This document shows positions 8,498 to 16,842 of a DNA stretch of 48,767 nt, piece after piece (the first letter of the stretch is position 1; every line of letters begins with the position of its first letter). The notes under the pieces were generated by a model. The model worked only from the letters and a program-made list of their open reading frames with translations, made no database searches and had not been told where the DNA came from. Position numbers and translations under genes: made by a program. The stretch comes from JBGOUJ01 sp041477005 (GTDB taxonomy: Bacteria; Acidobacteriota; Terriglobia; Bryobacterales; JACQDG01): assembly GCA_041477005.1 (NCBI GenBank), contig JBGOUJ010000003.1, forward strand, positions 1-48,767, given 5' to 3'.

Positions 8498-8704
8498 TCA
8501 GTTCCCGGCGATCCGCCACTGGAGTCTCTCGCTCGCGGGCGCCGCCGGCTGGGTGACCATGGGCGCGGCTGCGGTCTTCGGCGCCGACGTCCGCCCCAGA
8601 TAGAAGCCCGCCCAGAAGAAGGCGCTGAACAGCAGGACCATCGCGGCAATTACGCCCAGCGCTTCTTTTCCCCTTCCCAGCCAGTCGGTGGATGGAGGCA
8701 TCAT
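8498..8704 (-). CDS. Small single-pass membrane protein, unknown function
   Basis: A 68-residue open frame with one clear transmembrane segment (about 15-37, ALGVIAAMVLLFSAFFWAGFYLG) and a Pro/Ala-rich tail ending RLQWRIAGN. Two ATG codons are adjacent at the start, with GGTGG just before; the ribosome binding site is weak. It is convergent with the propeller gene and upstream of the TonB receptor in the opposite direction. The even hydrophobic profile suggests a real gene, but it is not recognised and the evidence is only composition and position. Confidence 0.5.
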   Translation of the reverse strand: MMPPSTDWLGRGKEALGVIAAMVLLFSAFFWAGFYLGRTSAPKTAAAPMVTQPAAPASERLQWRIAGN

Positions 8705-8790
8705 CCACCATTCTGCGATGCCGCCAGGCCCTTCGAAATAGGAGCCGGGTTACATTCTCAGGCGGTACCAATCTTTAAGAAATAACAGAG

Positions 8791-8824
8791 AGTACTATTA
8801 CCAAAGTCTGACAACTAGTACTAT
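8791..8824. promoter_or_regulatory. Direct pair of AGTACTAT sites upstream of TonB receptor gene
   Basis: AGTACTAT occurs at 8791-8798 and again at 8817-8824, 26 bp apart start to start, which places both on nearly the same helix face (about 2.5 turns). Each holds the palindrome AGTACT. The pair lies 61-94 nt before the receptor start in an AT-rich stretch, unlike the GC-rich surroundings. A repressor of a dimeric winged-helix type is plausible; the regulator is unknown. Confidence 0.4.
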
Positions 8825-8884
8825 CCGTTTGCAGTTTCCCTGTATCATATGCCACAATGCAACCTGGGCGTCGGAGGTGATTCC

Positions 8885-11800
8885 ATGAAAGCCACGTTGC
8901 GGCACGGTGCATTTCTTGTCTTCCTCTTATCTCTGGGAAGCCTGCAAGCGGCTCCAGTGGGGGCTGTTAAGGGTTATGTCAAGGACAAGACCGGGGGAAT
9001 GGTGCCCCGGGCCGCGGTAACGCTGGTGAGCGAAGAGACCAATGTCCCCCGTAGTACGACATCCGACGGCACGGGGTACTTCAAGTTCCTAAACCTTCCA
9101 CCCGGCCGGTACCAAATGGCCAGCGAGGCGACCGGCTTCCGCAAGACGACGATCCACGGCATCGAGGTGCTGGTGGATCAGATCGTGTCGCTCGATGTAG
9201 AGCTGGAGGTGGGCCAGGTGACGGAGGTGGTGGAGGTGAAGGGCGGAGTGGTGACCCTGATCGAGCCGGAGAAGCCTTCAACCGGCGTGGCCATGGACCT
9301 CAACATGGTCAGAAACCTACCCGTCCAGGGGCGGCAGGTGCTGGATCTGGCCCTGCTGACGCCGGGGGTGGCGCCCCAGGCGCCGGGGTCGCAGGCGGGC
9401 GGCTTTGCCGCGGCCGGCCAGCGCACCCAGTCCAATAACTTCCTGCTCGATGGGCTCAACCATATCGATCCGCAGGTCAACGGCCCGCTGAACAACTTTC
9501 GCATCGCCGACGCGGTGCAGGAATTCAGCGTGACCACGACGGTGGCGCCGGCCGAGTTCGGCCGCCAGACGGGGGCGCAGGTCAACATCGTCACCAAGAG
9601 CGGCGGCAACCAATTTCACGGCACGGCGTTCGATCTGGAGCGCAACAACGCGCTGGAGGCGACCGACTTCTTCACCAACAAATTGGGCGGCACGAAGCGG
9701 ATCCTGCGGCGCCACCAGTACGGCGCCACGATCGGCGGGCCGGTCCGCAAGGACCACACGTTCTTCTTCTATAGCTGGGAGCGCTTCTGGCAAAAGAACC
9801 CCACGCCGGCCGCGGCCGTGGTGCCGACGGCCGCCGAGCGGGCCACGGTGGTGGACCCGGTGGCGAAGAACCTGCTGCAATTCTGGCCGCTGCCGACCGA
9901 TCCCAGCGCCAAGGCAGGAACGACCAACTTTGTGGGCAACGCGCCCGCCAGCCTGTTTGACAATACGCACCTGGCGCGCCTGGACCAGTCCTGGGGCGAG
10001 AAAGACCGGCTCAGCGGCCGCTACCTCTGGTACGGCGGGACCTCCCTCACCGGCGGCGCCCTGCCGACCACCGGCGCCTTCCAGAACGCGCCGGGCAGCC
10101 AGTCGCTGGTGGTTACCGAGACCCACCTGTTTTCGAACACCTTCTTTACCGAGGTGCGGGCGGGCTACACGCGCAACAAGGTCCGGGCCACGCCGCAGGA
10201 CTACGGCTTCAACGCCGCGCCGCTTTTTCCGGGCGTTCCGGGCGTGGTGGACACGACCCAATCCGGGCTGATCAACAGCGGCATCCCCCGAATCGCGATC
10301 AGCGGGTACAGCCCGCTCGGCTCGGCCACGAGCATACCGCAAGGCCGCATCACAAATACCTATGAGCTGGCGGGCAACGCCACCAAGATCGCTCCGTTCG
10401 GCTTCTCGCGCCACACCGTCAAGTTCGGCGCCTATGCCCGCCGCGACGAAGCCAACCGCTACCTCAATACCACTTCGCGCGGCTCGGTGACCTTCCTCAA
10501 CTTTGCGAGCTTCGCCGGGTCCTGCCCGCTCTGCAACGGCCAATCGCTGCTGGCCGCCTCGACCATTCGCACCGGCGACACCATGGGGCACTGGTACCGC
10601 TATCCGTCGGCTTTCTACGTGCAGGATGACATCAAGGTGAAGCGCAACCTTACGCTGAATTTGGGGCTGCGCTACGAGCTGTTCTCAGCGATGGTGGAAA
10701 AACAGAACCGTGGGACCAACTTTATCGACGGCCTCGGCCCGGTGCTGCTGGGCACCAACCGGCTTCTGGCTATCGACCCCACCAAAGCGGGGCCGGCTTC
10801 GTTCATCTACAGCCAAGCCACGTTCACGCTGCCCCGCTCCGGTGCCGACCCCGACCGGAACAACTTCGGCCCCGTATTCGGCTTCGCCTATTCGCCGACG
10901 TTTGGGCCGGGGCCGCTGGGCGATCAGAAGACCGTCATCCGGGGCGGCTTCCGCGTCGGCTACGACGACATATTCAACAACATCCCGGTGAACCAGACCT
11001 TGAACGCCCCGTGGATCCTGACCACCACCCAGGTGGCCGGCGCCACGCAGCCGTTGGACGGCTACCGCTGGAACCTGGCTTTCGATCAGAGCGTGCCACT
11101 GGTTTCCACCACCCCGCAGGCGCCCGGCTCCCCGGCGTCCGGTCTGGTGGGCTTCAACGCTTACAACAATCGCGCCCGGACCCCCTACGCCTACAACTGG
11201 AACTTCGGTATCCAGCGGGAGATCGCCGGCAACACCTCGATCGATATCAGCTACATCGGCTCGGCCGGCCACAAGCTGGGCATCTACCTGGACGCCAACC
11301 AGCCGAGCGTGATCATCCGCGACCCGGGATTCCGCGCCACGCAGGCGCCCAACGAGCAGGTCTTTCCCTTTCCCCAGTGGAGCGGCACGAGCCTGGCCAC
11401 GTTTCAGGCCAACTCGATCTACAGCGGGCTGGTGGTGTCCTGGAAAGGACGCTATCGCAACTTCCTGAACCTCGGCGGCTCCTACACTCTCAGCCACAGC
11501 ATCGACAACAGCTCGGCCTTTCAGGGCTCCACCGGCGACTTCAGCGTTCCCGACAACCGGTACCGGCTGGACCTGGAGCGCTCCAACAGCGCCAACGACC
11601 AGCGGCACCGCTTCGTGACTTATTACGTGCTGGAGCTGCCGTTCGGCCGCGGGAAGCATTTCCTCGCCAGCCCCAACCGTGTGCTCGAGAAGTTCGTCGG
11701 CGGGTGGCAGATCTCCGGCATGACCAATATCTTCTCCGGCCAGCCGTTCACCGTCTACGCCAACACCGCCCGCGATTTCAGCGGCTTTGACCAGTTCATT

Positions 11801-12229
11801 GACCGCCCGGACCTGGTCACCAGCGGGCCGCTGCCGCTCAATCGCGGCAACCCGGACAATTTCTTCGATCCGGCGTATTTCGGCAAGGTGGGGACCAACC
11901 TCTGCCCCGGCTACTCGGCGGCCTCGGCCACGCGGGTAAGCAGCGGCTGCGCGCCTCCGGGCCGCGTGGGCACGTCGCCGCGCACCGGCTACTATGGACC
12001 GGGCATTATCAATTTCGACATGTCCGCCTCCAAGAAGTTCCAGCTCCACGAGCGGGTGTCGCTCCGCTACCAGGCGGACTTCCTGAACCTGCCCAACCAC
12101 ACCAACTTCGGCATGCAGGCGGCCAACGCCTTGATGAGTTCGGGCAATTTCGGGAAGCTCACGACCTCGTCGCTCTATCCCTACGGCGGGCCGAGGGTCA
12201 TTCAGATGGGGCTGCGCCTGGAGTATTGA
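8885..12229 (+). CDS. Oar-like TonB-dependent outer-membrane receptor with carboxypeptidase regulatory-like domain
   Basis: About 1114 residues. The start at 8885 is chosen because GGAGGTGA lies 5 nt upstream and a Sec signal peptide begins there (MKATLRHGAFLVFLLSLGSLQA). Domains in order: a carboxypeptidase D regulatory-like beta-sandwich (about 25-110, KGYVKDKTGGMVPRAAVTLV), a plug domain (about 115-240, with GRQVLDLALLTPGV and NNFLLDGLNHIDPQ) and a very large beta-barrel ending QMGLRLEY, with an aromatic last residue for outer-membrane insertion. This architecture is greatly expanded in Acidobacteriota and is thought to import large oligosaccharides or peptides. No TonB box can be pointed to. 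Its last 32 bp overlap the convergent nucleotidyltransferase gene. Confidence 0.93.
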   Translation: MKATLRHGAFLVFLLSLGSLQAAPVGAVKGYVKDKTGGMVPRAAVTLVSEETNVPRSTTSDGTGYFKFLNLPPGRYQMASEATGFRKTTIHGIEVLVDQIVSLDVELEVGQVTEVVEVKGGVVTLIEPEKPSTGVAMDLNMVRNLPVQGRQVLDLALLTPGVAPQAPGSQAGGFAAAGQRTQSNNFLLDGLNHIDPQVNGPLNNFRIADAVQEFSVTTTVAPAEFGRQTGAQVNIVTKSGGNQFHGTAFDLERNNALEATDFFTNKLGGTKRILRRHQYGATIGGPVRKDHTFFFYSWERFWQKNPTPAAAVVPTAAERATVVDPVAKNLLQFWPLPTDPSAKAGTTNFVGNAPASLFDNTHLARLDQSWGEKDRLSGRYLWYGGTSLTGGALPTTGAFQNAPGSQSLVVTETHLFSNTFFTEVRAGYTRNKVRATPQDYGFNAAPLFPGVPGVVDTTQSGLINSGIPRIAISGYSPLGSATSIPQGRITNTYELAGNATKIAPFGFSRHTVKFGAYARRDEANRYLNTTSRGSVTFLNFASFAGSCPLCNGQSLLAASTIRTGDTMGHWYRYPSAFYVQDDIKVKRNLTLNLGLRYELFSAMVEKQNRGTNFIDGLGPVLLGTNRLLAIDPTKAGPASFIYSQATFTLPRSGADPDRNNFGPVFGFAYSPTFGPGPLGDQKTVIRGGFRVGYDDIFNNIPVNQTLNAPWILTTTQVAGATQPLDGYRWNLAFDQSVPLVSTTPQAPGSPASGLVGFNAYNNRARTPYAYNWNFGIQREIAGNTSIDISYIGSAGHKLGIYLDANQPSVIIRDPGFRATQAPNEQVFPFPQWSGTSLATFQANSIYSGLVVSWKGRYRNFLNLGGSYTLSHSIDNSSAFQGSTGDFSVPDNRYRLDLERSNSANDQRHRFVTYYVLELPFGRGKHFLASPNRVLEKFVGGWQISGMTNIFSGQPFTVYANTARDFSGFDQFIDRPDLVTSGPLPLNRGNPDNFFDPAYFGKVGTNLCPGYSAASATRVSSGCAPPGRVGTSPRTGYYGPGIINFDMSASKKFQLHERVSLRYQADFLNLPNHTNFGMQAANALMSSGNFGKLTTSSLYPYGGPRVIQMGLRLEY

Positions 12230-12926
12230 GCAGCTCCTCGGCGGCGGCCAGGTCGTCCGGCCGGCCGACGTCGCGCCACCCGCCGGGGATGGCATAAAAG
12301 CCGACTGGCTCGCCGGCTTCGAGCAGCAGGCGAACGGCGTCGGTCAGCTCGTATTCGCCGCGCGGCGAGAGCGGCACGGCGGCCAGGCGCTCGAAAATCG
12401 AGGGGCGGAAACAATAGAAGCCGGCGCTGTTCCAGTGCGTGGTCGAGGAGCCGCGGGGCGGCTTTTCGATGATGCTGGTGACCCGATCGTCTTCCCCGTA
12501 GACCGCCGCGCCCTGGTAGGGATCGTCAACGAACTTCACCGCCAGCACCGCCTCCAGCAGCTCGAGCCTGGCCGCGATCCCCAGGTAGGCCTCGGGGGCG
12601 ACCAGGATATCGCCGAAGGTGAGCAGAAAGCCGTCAGGACCGGCGAAATCCTTGGCGAGCAACGCCGCGCGGGCGGTTCCGTCCCGAACATCCTGCCGCC
12701 GAAAGACCATCCCCGGCTGACCCCCAAAATAGTTCTCCACTTGCTCAGCGCGGTAGCCGGTGACGATCAGGAGATCGCGGAAGCCGGCCCTGCGGAGGTT
12801 TTCCACCAGGTGGCCCAGGATCGGCTTCCCGCCGACCCCGAGCATGGGCTTCGGGACCTCGTCAGTCAATGCTTCCATCCGCGTGCCACGGCCGGCGGCC
12901 AGGATGACGGCCTTGGTCAGGGTCAC
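12198..12926 (-). CDS. Sugar-1-phosphate nucleotidyltransferase (MobA-like/GlmU-N-like family)
   Basis: A 242-residue NTP transferase starting at GTG. The N-terminal motif LAAGRGTRMEALTDEVPKPM (about 8-27) is the signature of enzymes that condense NTP with a sugar 1-phosphate to give an NDP-sugar; GKPILGHLVE and FGDILVAPEAY (metal-binding Asp) follow, then EKPPRGSSTTHWNSAGFYCF and a C-terminal GGWRDVGRPDDLAAAEELL. It has no C-terminal left-handed beta-helix, so it is a stand-alone pyrophosphorylase; the sugar is not determinable. The stop lies inside the end of the convergent TonB receptor gene (32-bp overlap). TAAAAT lies 6 nt before the GTG and there is no Shine-Dalgarno sequence, which suggests a very short leader. 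Confidence 0.88.
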   Translation of the reverse strand: MTLTKAVILAAGRGTRMEALTDEVPKPMLGVGGKPILGHLVENLRRAGFRDLLIVTGYRAEQVENYFGGQPGMVFRRQDVRDGTARAALLAKDFAGPDGFLLTFGDILVAPEAYLGIAARLELLEAVLAVKFVDDPYQGAAVYGEDDRVTSIIEKPPRGSSTTHWNSAGFYCFRPSIFERLAAVPLSPRGEYELTDAVRLLLEAGEPVGFYAIPGGWRDVGRPDDLAAAEELLNTPGAAPSE

Positions 12927-13006
12927 GCTTCGATTTTAACTTTATTCGGAGCGGCGACCGCCGGAAGCCGTGGAAGAATCGAACCGACCGGAAGATTTCG
13001 AGCGAA

Positions 13007-13030
13007 GGCGCAAAGGGCGCAAAGGAGACA
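13007..13030 (+). repeat. Short tandem word GGCGCAAA, partial copy
   Basis: Three close copies of a GGCGCAAAG-like 9-mer precede the Cys-rich secreted protein gene. It resembles the other short-word intergenic repeats in the window but has no second, complementary arm. Confidence 0.35.
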
Positions 13031-13086
13031 AACAGCTTTTCCTGGAGTGCTCCCTGGCGGGCTCGGCTCGGAATAAGTGCGGTAAA

Positions 13087-13485
13087 ATGAAGTCATCGAT
13101 GAGATTGTTGATCCCATTCGTCCTGGTCTCGGCTCTTGCGGCCGGTACCGCCCCCGCCACCGAGGTCCTGCGGGGGCGCCTGCGGCAAGAGGCGGGCAAG
13201 CCGCCGGTCATTGAGGCCGCCGACCACAAGACCTATACCGTTTCCGGTGACGAATTCACCAAGGCCCAAATGGCCGACTCGCGCCTGAACGGCCGTGAGA
13301 TGGAGCTGGACGGCCATTTCACCGGGCCGGCGCAGTTTGACGCCACCCGCATCTACACACTCAAGAACGGCAAGCGGTACGAAGTAACTTACTGGTGCGA
13401 TGTATGCTCGATTCGGACCCACATGCCGGGCCGCTGCATGTGCTGCCAGGGACCCACCGAATTGCAGGAACAGCCCGTTCCATGA
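13087..13485 (+). CDS. Secreted Cys-rich protein of unknown function
   Basis: About 132 residues from ATG 13087 (a second ATG at 13099 is possible). A Sec signal peptide (RLLIPFVLVSALAAGTAPA) is followed by a region like KPPVIEAADHKTYTVSGDEF that may form a small OB-like beta-fold, and a C-terminal cysteine cluster, CDVCSIRTHMPGRCMCCQGP, with a CxxC-x(8+)-CxCC spacing suited to metal binding or disulfides. Its stop overlaps the start of the aldose epimerase gene (ATGA), so the two are translationally coupled. Not recognised as a named family. Sequences upstream of 13087 stay open in frame, but they include the GGCGCAAA repeat and lack a start with a ribosome binding site. Confidence 0.75.
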   Translation: MKSSMRLLIPFVLVSALAAGTAPATEVLRGRLRQEAGKPPVIEAADHKTYTVSGDEFTKAQMADSRLNGREMELDGHFTGPAQFDATRIYTLKNGKRYEVTYWCDVCSIRTHMPGRCMCCQGPTELQEQPVP

Positions 13486-14552
13486 GGCTCGGCGGGCTGC
13501 TGCTCCTCGCTCTCATGCCGGCCGCTGCCCAATACTCGGCCCACCGTGCGAACGCCGGCGGGATTGAGGTCATCCAGCTCGAAGATGGCGGGCGCGAGAC
13601 CGTCGTATCCATTGTCCCCTCCATCGGGAACATCGCCTTCGAGATGAAGGTGAAGGGGAAGAACGTCTTCCGGTTTCCGTTTGCTTCCGTGGCCGAGTTC
13701 AAAGCCAAGCCGGCGCTTTGCGGCAACCCGCTGCTGGCGCCCTGGGCCAACCGCCTCGACGAGAACGCGTTTTACGCCAACGGCAAGAAATACCCGCTCA
13801 ACCCGGGCCTGGGCAACATCCGGCCCGACACTTTTGGTCATCCCATCCACGGACTGCTGGCGTTTACCGCCGACTGGCTGGTCACCGAGCTAAGAGCCGA
13901 CGCCGGCGGCGCCTGGGTCACCAGCCACCTCGATTTCACCCGCCGGCCGGAATGGATGGCCCAGTTTCCTTTTGCCCACACGATTGATATGACCTATGCC
14001 CTGCACGACGGCAGCCTGGAAGTGACGACGCGCGTGCAGAACCTCGGCGCCGAGACGATGCCGCTCTCGCTCGGTTTCCACCCGTACTTCCAGATCACCG
14101 ACGCCCCGCGCGACGATTGGACCGTGGGGCTGGCCGCCGCGAGCGAGTGGCTGCTTGACAAAGAACTGCTCCCCACCGGGCAGACTCGCCCGATCCGCGA
14201 GCTCGTTTCGAGCCCCGAGAAAGTCACGCTGCGAGGCAGGGCGCTCGACAACGTCCTGGGCGAGCTGGTGCGCGACGGCCAAGATCGCGCGATCTTCTGG
14301 GTGCAGGGGAAAACGCAGAAGATCGAGGTGGTTTACGGCGCCAAGTACCCCGTGGCGGTCGTCTACGCGCCCACCGGGGGACCCCCGGGGGCGTCCTCGG
14401 GGTCAAACCGCGACTTCATCTGTTTCGAGCCCATGACCGGCATCACCAACGCCTTCAATCTCGCCCACCGGGGCATCTACAAGTCCCTCCAGACCATCGC
14501 TCCGGGCCAGAGCTGGCAGGAAAGCTACTGGATCCGGCCCACCGGGTTCTGA
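13482..14552 (+). CDS. Secreted aldose 1-epimerase (galactose mutarotase-like)
   Basis: About 356 residues. The ATG at 13482 overlaps the previous stop (ATGA) and begins a signal peptide, MRLGGLLLLALMPAAAQ, so the enzyme should be periplasmic or secreted. Family landmarks are GNPLLAPWANRLDENAF (substrate pocket Arg/Asn), the catalytic-His region GHPIHGLLAFTADW, LSLGFHPYFQI (second His) and FICFEPMTGITNAFNLAH with the catalytic Glu. The family interconverts alpha and beta anomers of hexoses. The spacing of the motifs is normal. Coupling to the Cys-rich protein suggests co-expression, but a shared function is not known. Confidence 0.9.
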   Translation: MRLGGLLLLALMPAAAQYSAHRANAGGIEVIQLEDGGRETVVSIVPSIGNIAFEMKVKGKNVFRFPFASVAEFKAKPALCGNPLLAPWANRLDENAFYANGKKYPLNPGLGNIRPDTFGHPIHGLLAFTADWLVTELRADAGGAWVTSHLDFTRRPEWMAQFPFAHTIDMTYALHDGSLEVTTRVQNLGAETMPLSLGFHPYFQITDAPRDDWTVGLAAASEWLLDKELLPTGQTRPIRELVSSPEKVTLRGRALDNVLGELVRDGQDRAIFWVQGKTQKIEVVYGAKYPVAVVYAPTGGPPGASSGSNRDFICFEPMTGITNAFNLAHRGIYKSLQTIAPGQSWQESYWIRPTGF

Positions 14553-14708
14553 GCACCTACTGAGGCCGTGGTAGTCAGCGGAAGACCCCAGCCGTGTCTG
14601 ATCGCGCAGTGTGCTCAGTGCCGCCGAGGGTCCTCGCCTCCCCCTGCGCTCTGCGCGGTCAACAGAGACGCTGGGAACCCGGCTGCCCATCCCGGCGTCG
14701 ATACAGTT

Positions 14709-16202
14709 ATGAAACTCGCCATCTTTGCAGCAGGTTTCCTGTCGGCCTGCGTCGCGCTGGCTGCCGATCCCGCTTTGACCATCTACAACCAGAACTTTGC
14801 CGTCGTGCGGGAGATCATCCCGCTCGATTTGAAGCAGGGCGTCACCAGCGTGCGGTTCGCGGGGACCACGGCGCAGCTCGAGCCGGAGTCCGTGATCCTG
14901 CGCGACCCGGCCGGCAGGCGCACGCTCCAGATTCTGGAGCAGAGTTATCGCAACGATCCGGTTTCGGCGGAGCTGCTGCTATCGCTGTTCGAAGGCAAGA
15001 CGATTGACTTCCTGGTCCAGAGGCAGGACCGCACCGAAGTCGTGCCGGGAAAGATCATCCGCAGCGGCTACACGTCTCACGGGTGGGTTTCGCAGCCGGA
15101 CGGGGTGTTCCGGCCCCCCTACCCGTCTGGGCCGGCTTCGCAGCCGATCATCGAGGTCGAGGGCAAGCTGCGCTTCGCCCTGCCGGGCCTTCCCCTGTTT
15201 CCCGCGCTGGCCGACGACACGATCCTGAAGCCGGCTATCGACTGGCTGATCCAGAGCGACCGGCCCGGCCAGCTCGACGCCGAGCTCTGTTACGTCTCGG
15301 GCGGGATGAACTGGGAAGCGGATTACAACCTGGTCGCACCGGGGGCCGGCAACGACCTCGACCTGGTGGGATGGGTCACGATGGGCAACCAGAGCGGCAA
15401 AGCCTTCGAGAGTGCCCGCGTCAAGCTGATGGCCGGCGACGTGAACAAGCTCCAGCCCCAGCAGGCCGCCATGGTAATGAGGACGGGCGGCGCCATGGCA
15501 GGAATGGCTGGCGGCGCGGTTCCGCCGGTCACCGAAAAGACGTTTGAGGACTATCACCTCTACACCCTGGAGCGGCCGGTCACCTTGCACGACAAGGAGA
15601 CCAAGCAGGTGGAGTTTGTGCGGGCCTCAGGGGTCAAATCGCTGGTGGTCTACGTCTACGACGGCGCCAAGATCGACTCGAACCGGTACGGTGGGTGGAA
15701 CCCGGAGATGATCCGCCAGGACTCCTCCTACGGCACGCAATCCAATCCCAAGGTCTGGGTGATGCGGGAGTTTGTCAACTCCCAAGCCAACCACCTGGGC
15801 ATGCCGCTGCCGAAGGGCCGCGTGCGCTTCTACCGGCGGGATAGCGACGGCCGGCAGGAGTTTACCGGCGAGGACGCCATTCGGCATACCCCGCGCGATG
15901 AAACCATTCGGATGTTTACCGGCGCGGCGTTCGACCTGGTGGGCGAGCGGCGGCGGGTCAACTACCGGGTCGATCATGGGCGGTCGATGCTCGATGAATC
16001 CTTCGAGATCAAGCTCCGCAACCACAAGAAGGAGCCGGTCGAGGTGCGGGTGGTGGAGCACCTGTATCGCTGGAACACCTGGGAGATCCAGTTGAACTCG
16101 GGCCCTTATACCAAGACCGACAGCCAGACGATCGAGTTTCGGGTCCCGTTGCAGCCGGGGGAAGAGAAGACCACTACTTACGCAGTCCACTATACCTGGT
16201 GA
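14709..16202 (+). CDS. DUF4139 domain-containing secreted protein
   Basis: About 497 residues from ATG 14709, which begins a signal peptide MKLAIFAAGFLSACVALAAD. The frame is open further upstream, but that stretch includes a short-word repeat and has no signal. The N-terminal part (ALTIYNQNFAVVREIIPLDL) and the C-terminal part (TYAVHYTW) match the DUF4139 pattern of predicted beta-rich extracellular proteins; FRVPLQPGEEKTTTY is typical of its end. Middle segments include GGMNWEADYNLVAPG and GWVTMGNQSGKAFESARVKL. Function is unknown for the family. It is convergent with a small secreted-peptide gene 36 nt away. Confidence 0.85.
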   Translation: MKLAIFAAGFLSACVALAADPALTIYNQNFAVVREIIPLDLKQGVTSVRFAGTTAQLEPESVILRDPAGRRTLQILEQSYRNDPVSAELLLSLFEGKTIDFLVQRQDRTEVVPGKIIRSGYTSHGWVSQPDGVFRPPYPSGPASQPIIEVEGKLRFALPGLPLFPALADDTILKPAIDWLIQSDRPGQLDAELCYVSGGMNWEADYNLVAPGAGNDLDLVGWVTMGNQSGKAFESARVKLMAGDVNKLQPQQAAMVMRTGGAMAGMAGGAVPPVTEKTFEDYHLYTLERPVTLHDKETKQVEFVRASGVKSLVVYVYDGAKIDSNRYGGWNPEMIRQDSSYGTQSNPKVWVMREFVNSQANHLGMPLPKGRVRFYRRDSDGRQEFTGEDAIRHTPRDETIRMFTGAAFDLVGERRRVNYRVDHGRSMLDESFEIKLRNHKKEPVEVRVVEHLYRWNTWEIQLNSGPYTKTDSQTIEFRVPLQPGEEKTTTYAVHYTW

Positions 16203-16238
16203 GGGTTCGTGCCAGATCTCTCGGCGACCCCTTCGTGG

Positions 16239-16487
16239 CTATTCGCTCTTGGCGCTCTCCGGTGGCTTGCCCCTTCCGTGCGCTTTCGTCGCTTTTTTGG
16301 CGTCACGCGACGACCGCCGATGTGCCTGGACCCCAGCCCCATCCTTACGGGCGCCTTTTCGCACGTGGCCAGCGGCCTGGGGATCACCCTCGTCCGGAGG
16401 GCCATAGGGCTTGTGTTTCTTCTTAGCGGCCAACGCCGGCGCAAGCATCAGCGTAAGCGCAAGCGTCAGCGCTTGGATCTCCCTCAT
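16239..16487 (-). CDS. Small basic secreted peptide, unknown
   Basis: An 82-residue frame with a strong ribosome binding site (GAGGAGGT, 4-5 nt before ATG) and a clean signal peptide, MREIQALTLALTLMLAPALA, cut before KKKHKPYGPPDEGDP. The mature part is rich in Lys, Arg, His and Gly and has no recognisable domain. The DNA for the signal carries imperfect 12-bp direct repeats (16440-16472) that encode the LTLALTLML run. Convergent to the DUF4139 gene. Competing frames on the same strand lack both the ribosome binding site and the signal. Confidence 0.55.
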   Translation of the reverse strand: MREIQALTLALTLMLAPALAAKKKHKPYGPPDEGDPQAAGHVRKGARKDGAGVQAHRRSSRDAKKATKAHGRGKPPESAKSE

Positions 16488-16664
16488 AAGACCTCCTCTG
16501 TCTACCTCACCGGCGCCGGCCCAGTGCGTTCATTCGCCTGAGCCCGAGCGCGAACAGCGCCGGCAGCGGCGGCACTCCTTTCTGCCAAACTTGTAATCTA
16601 TGGATTTCGCGACGCGACCGGTCGCGGGCGCCAGAGGTCGATCGCCTCGGGTCGGTGCAGCGGG

Positions 16665-16692
16665 TACAGTCCCACTCTACGGTGGGATTGTA
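16665..16692. terminator. Hairpin at the 3' end of the AtuA-like operon
   Basis: An 11-bp stem with a single G-T mismatch: TACAGTCCCAC (16665-16675) and GTGGGATTGTA (16682-16692), loop of 6 nt. It directly follows the stop codon at 16693-16695 of the short minus-strand ORF. There is no U-tract, so it may be an end-protecting structure or a factor-dependent terminator. Confidence 0.5.
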
Positions 16693-16842
16693 TCACGCCG
16701 GCACATCCACGAAAGAATCCCTGTCCGTGTTCCACTTGATAAGCTGCACCCAATCGGTGGGGCCGCGTCGAAAGATGACGCCAACCGGAGCGGCACGAGC
16801 CAGGATAATCGACAGCCGGCAGGGCGTTGCCAGCGCCCGCAT
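16693..16842 (-). pseudogene. Truncated N-terminus of an uncharacterised protein coupled to the AtuA-like gene
   Basis: A 49-codon frame whose ATG overlaps the stop of the AtuA/DUF1446 gene (TGATG), so it is translationally coupled. The peptide contains VGVIFRRGPTDWVQLIKWNT, a conserved-looking start that I associate from memory with longer uncharacterised proteins of about 200-400 residues. Here it stops after DSFVDVPA. A strong hairpin follows the stop at once, so no continuation is seen in any frame. Either a remnant of a deleted gene or a genuine short peptide; truncation is my preferred reading. Confidence 0.5.

Noticed and set aside
8849..8884. An earlier ATG for the TonB receptor
   Set aside because: The ribosome binding site GGAGGTGA and the signal peptide fit the ATG at 8885.
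10685..12295. A 536-codon open frame antisense to the TonB receptor
   Set aside because: Same reason; codon positions mirror the receptor gene.
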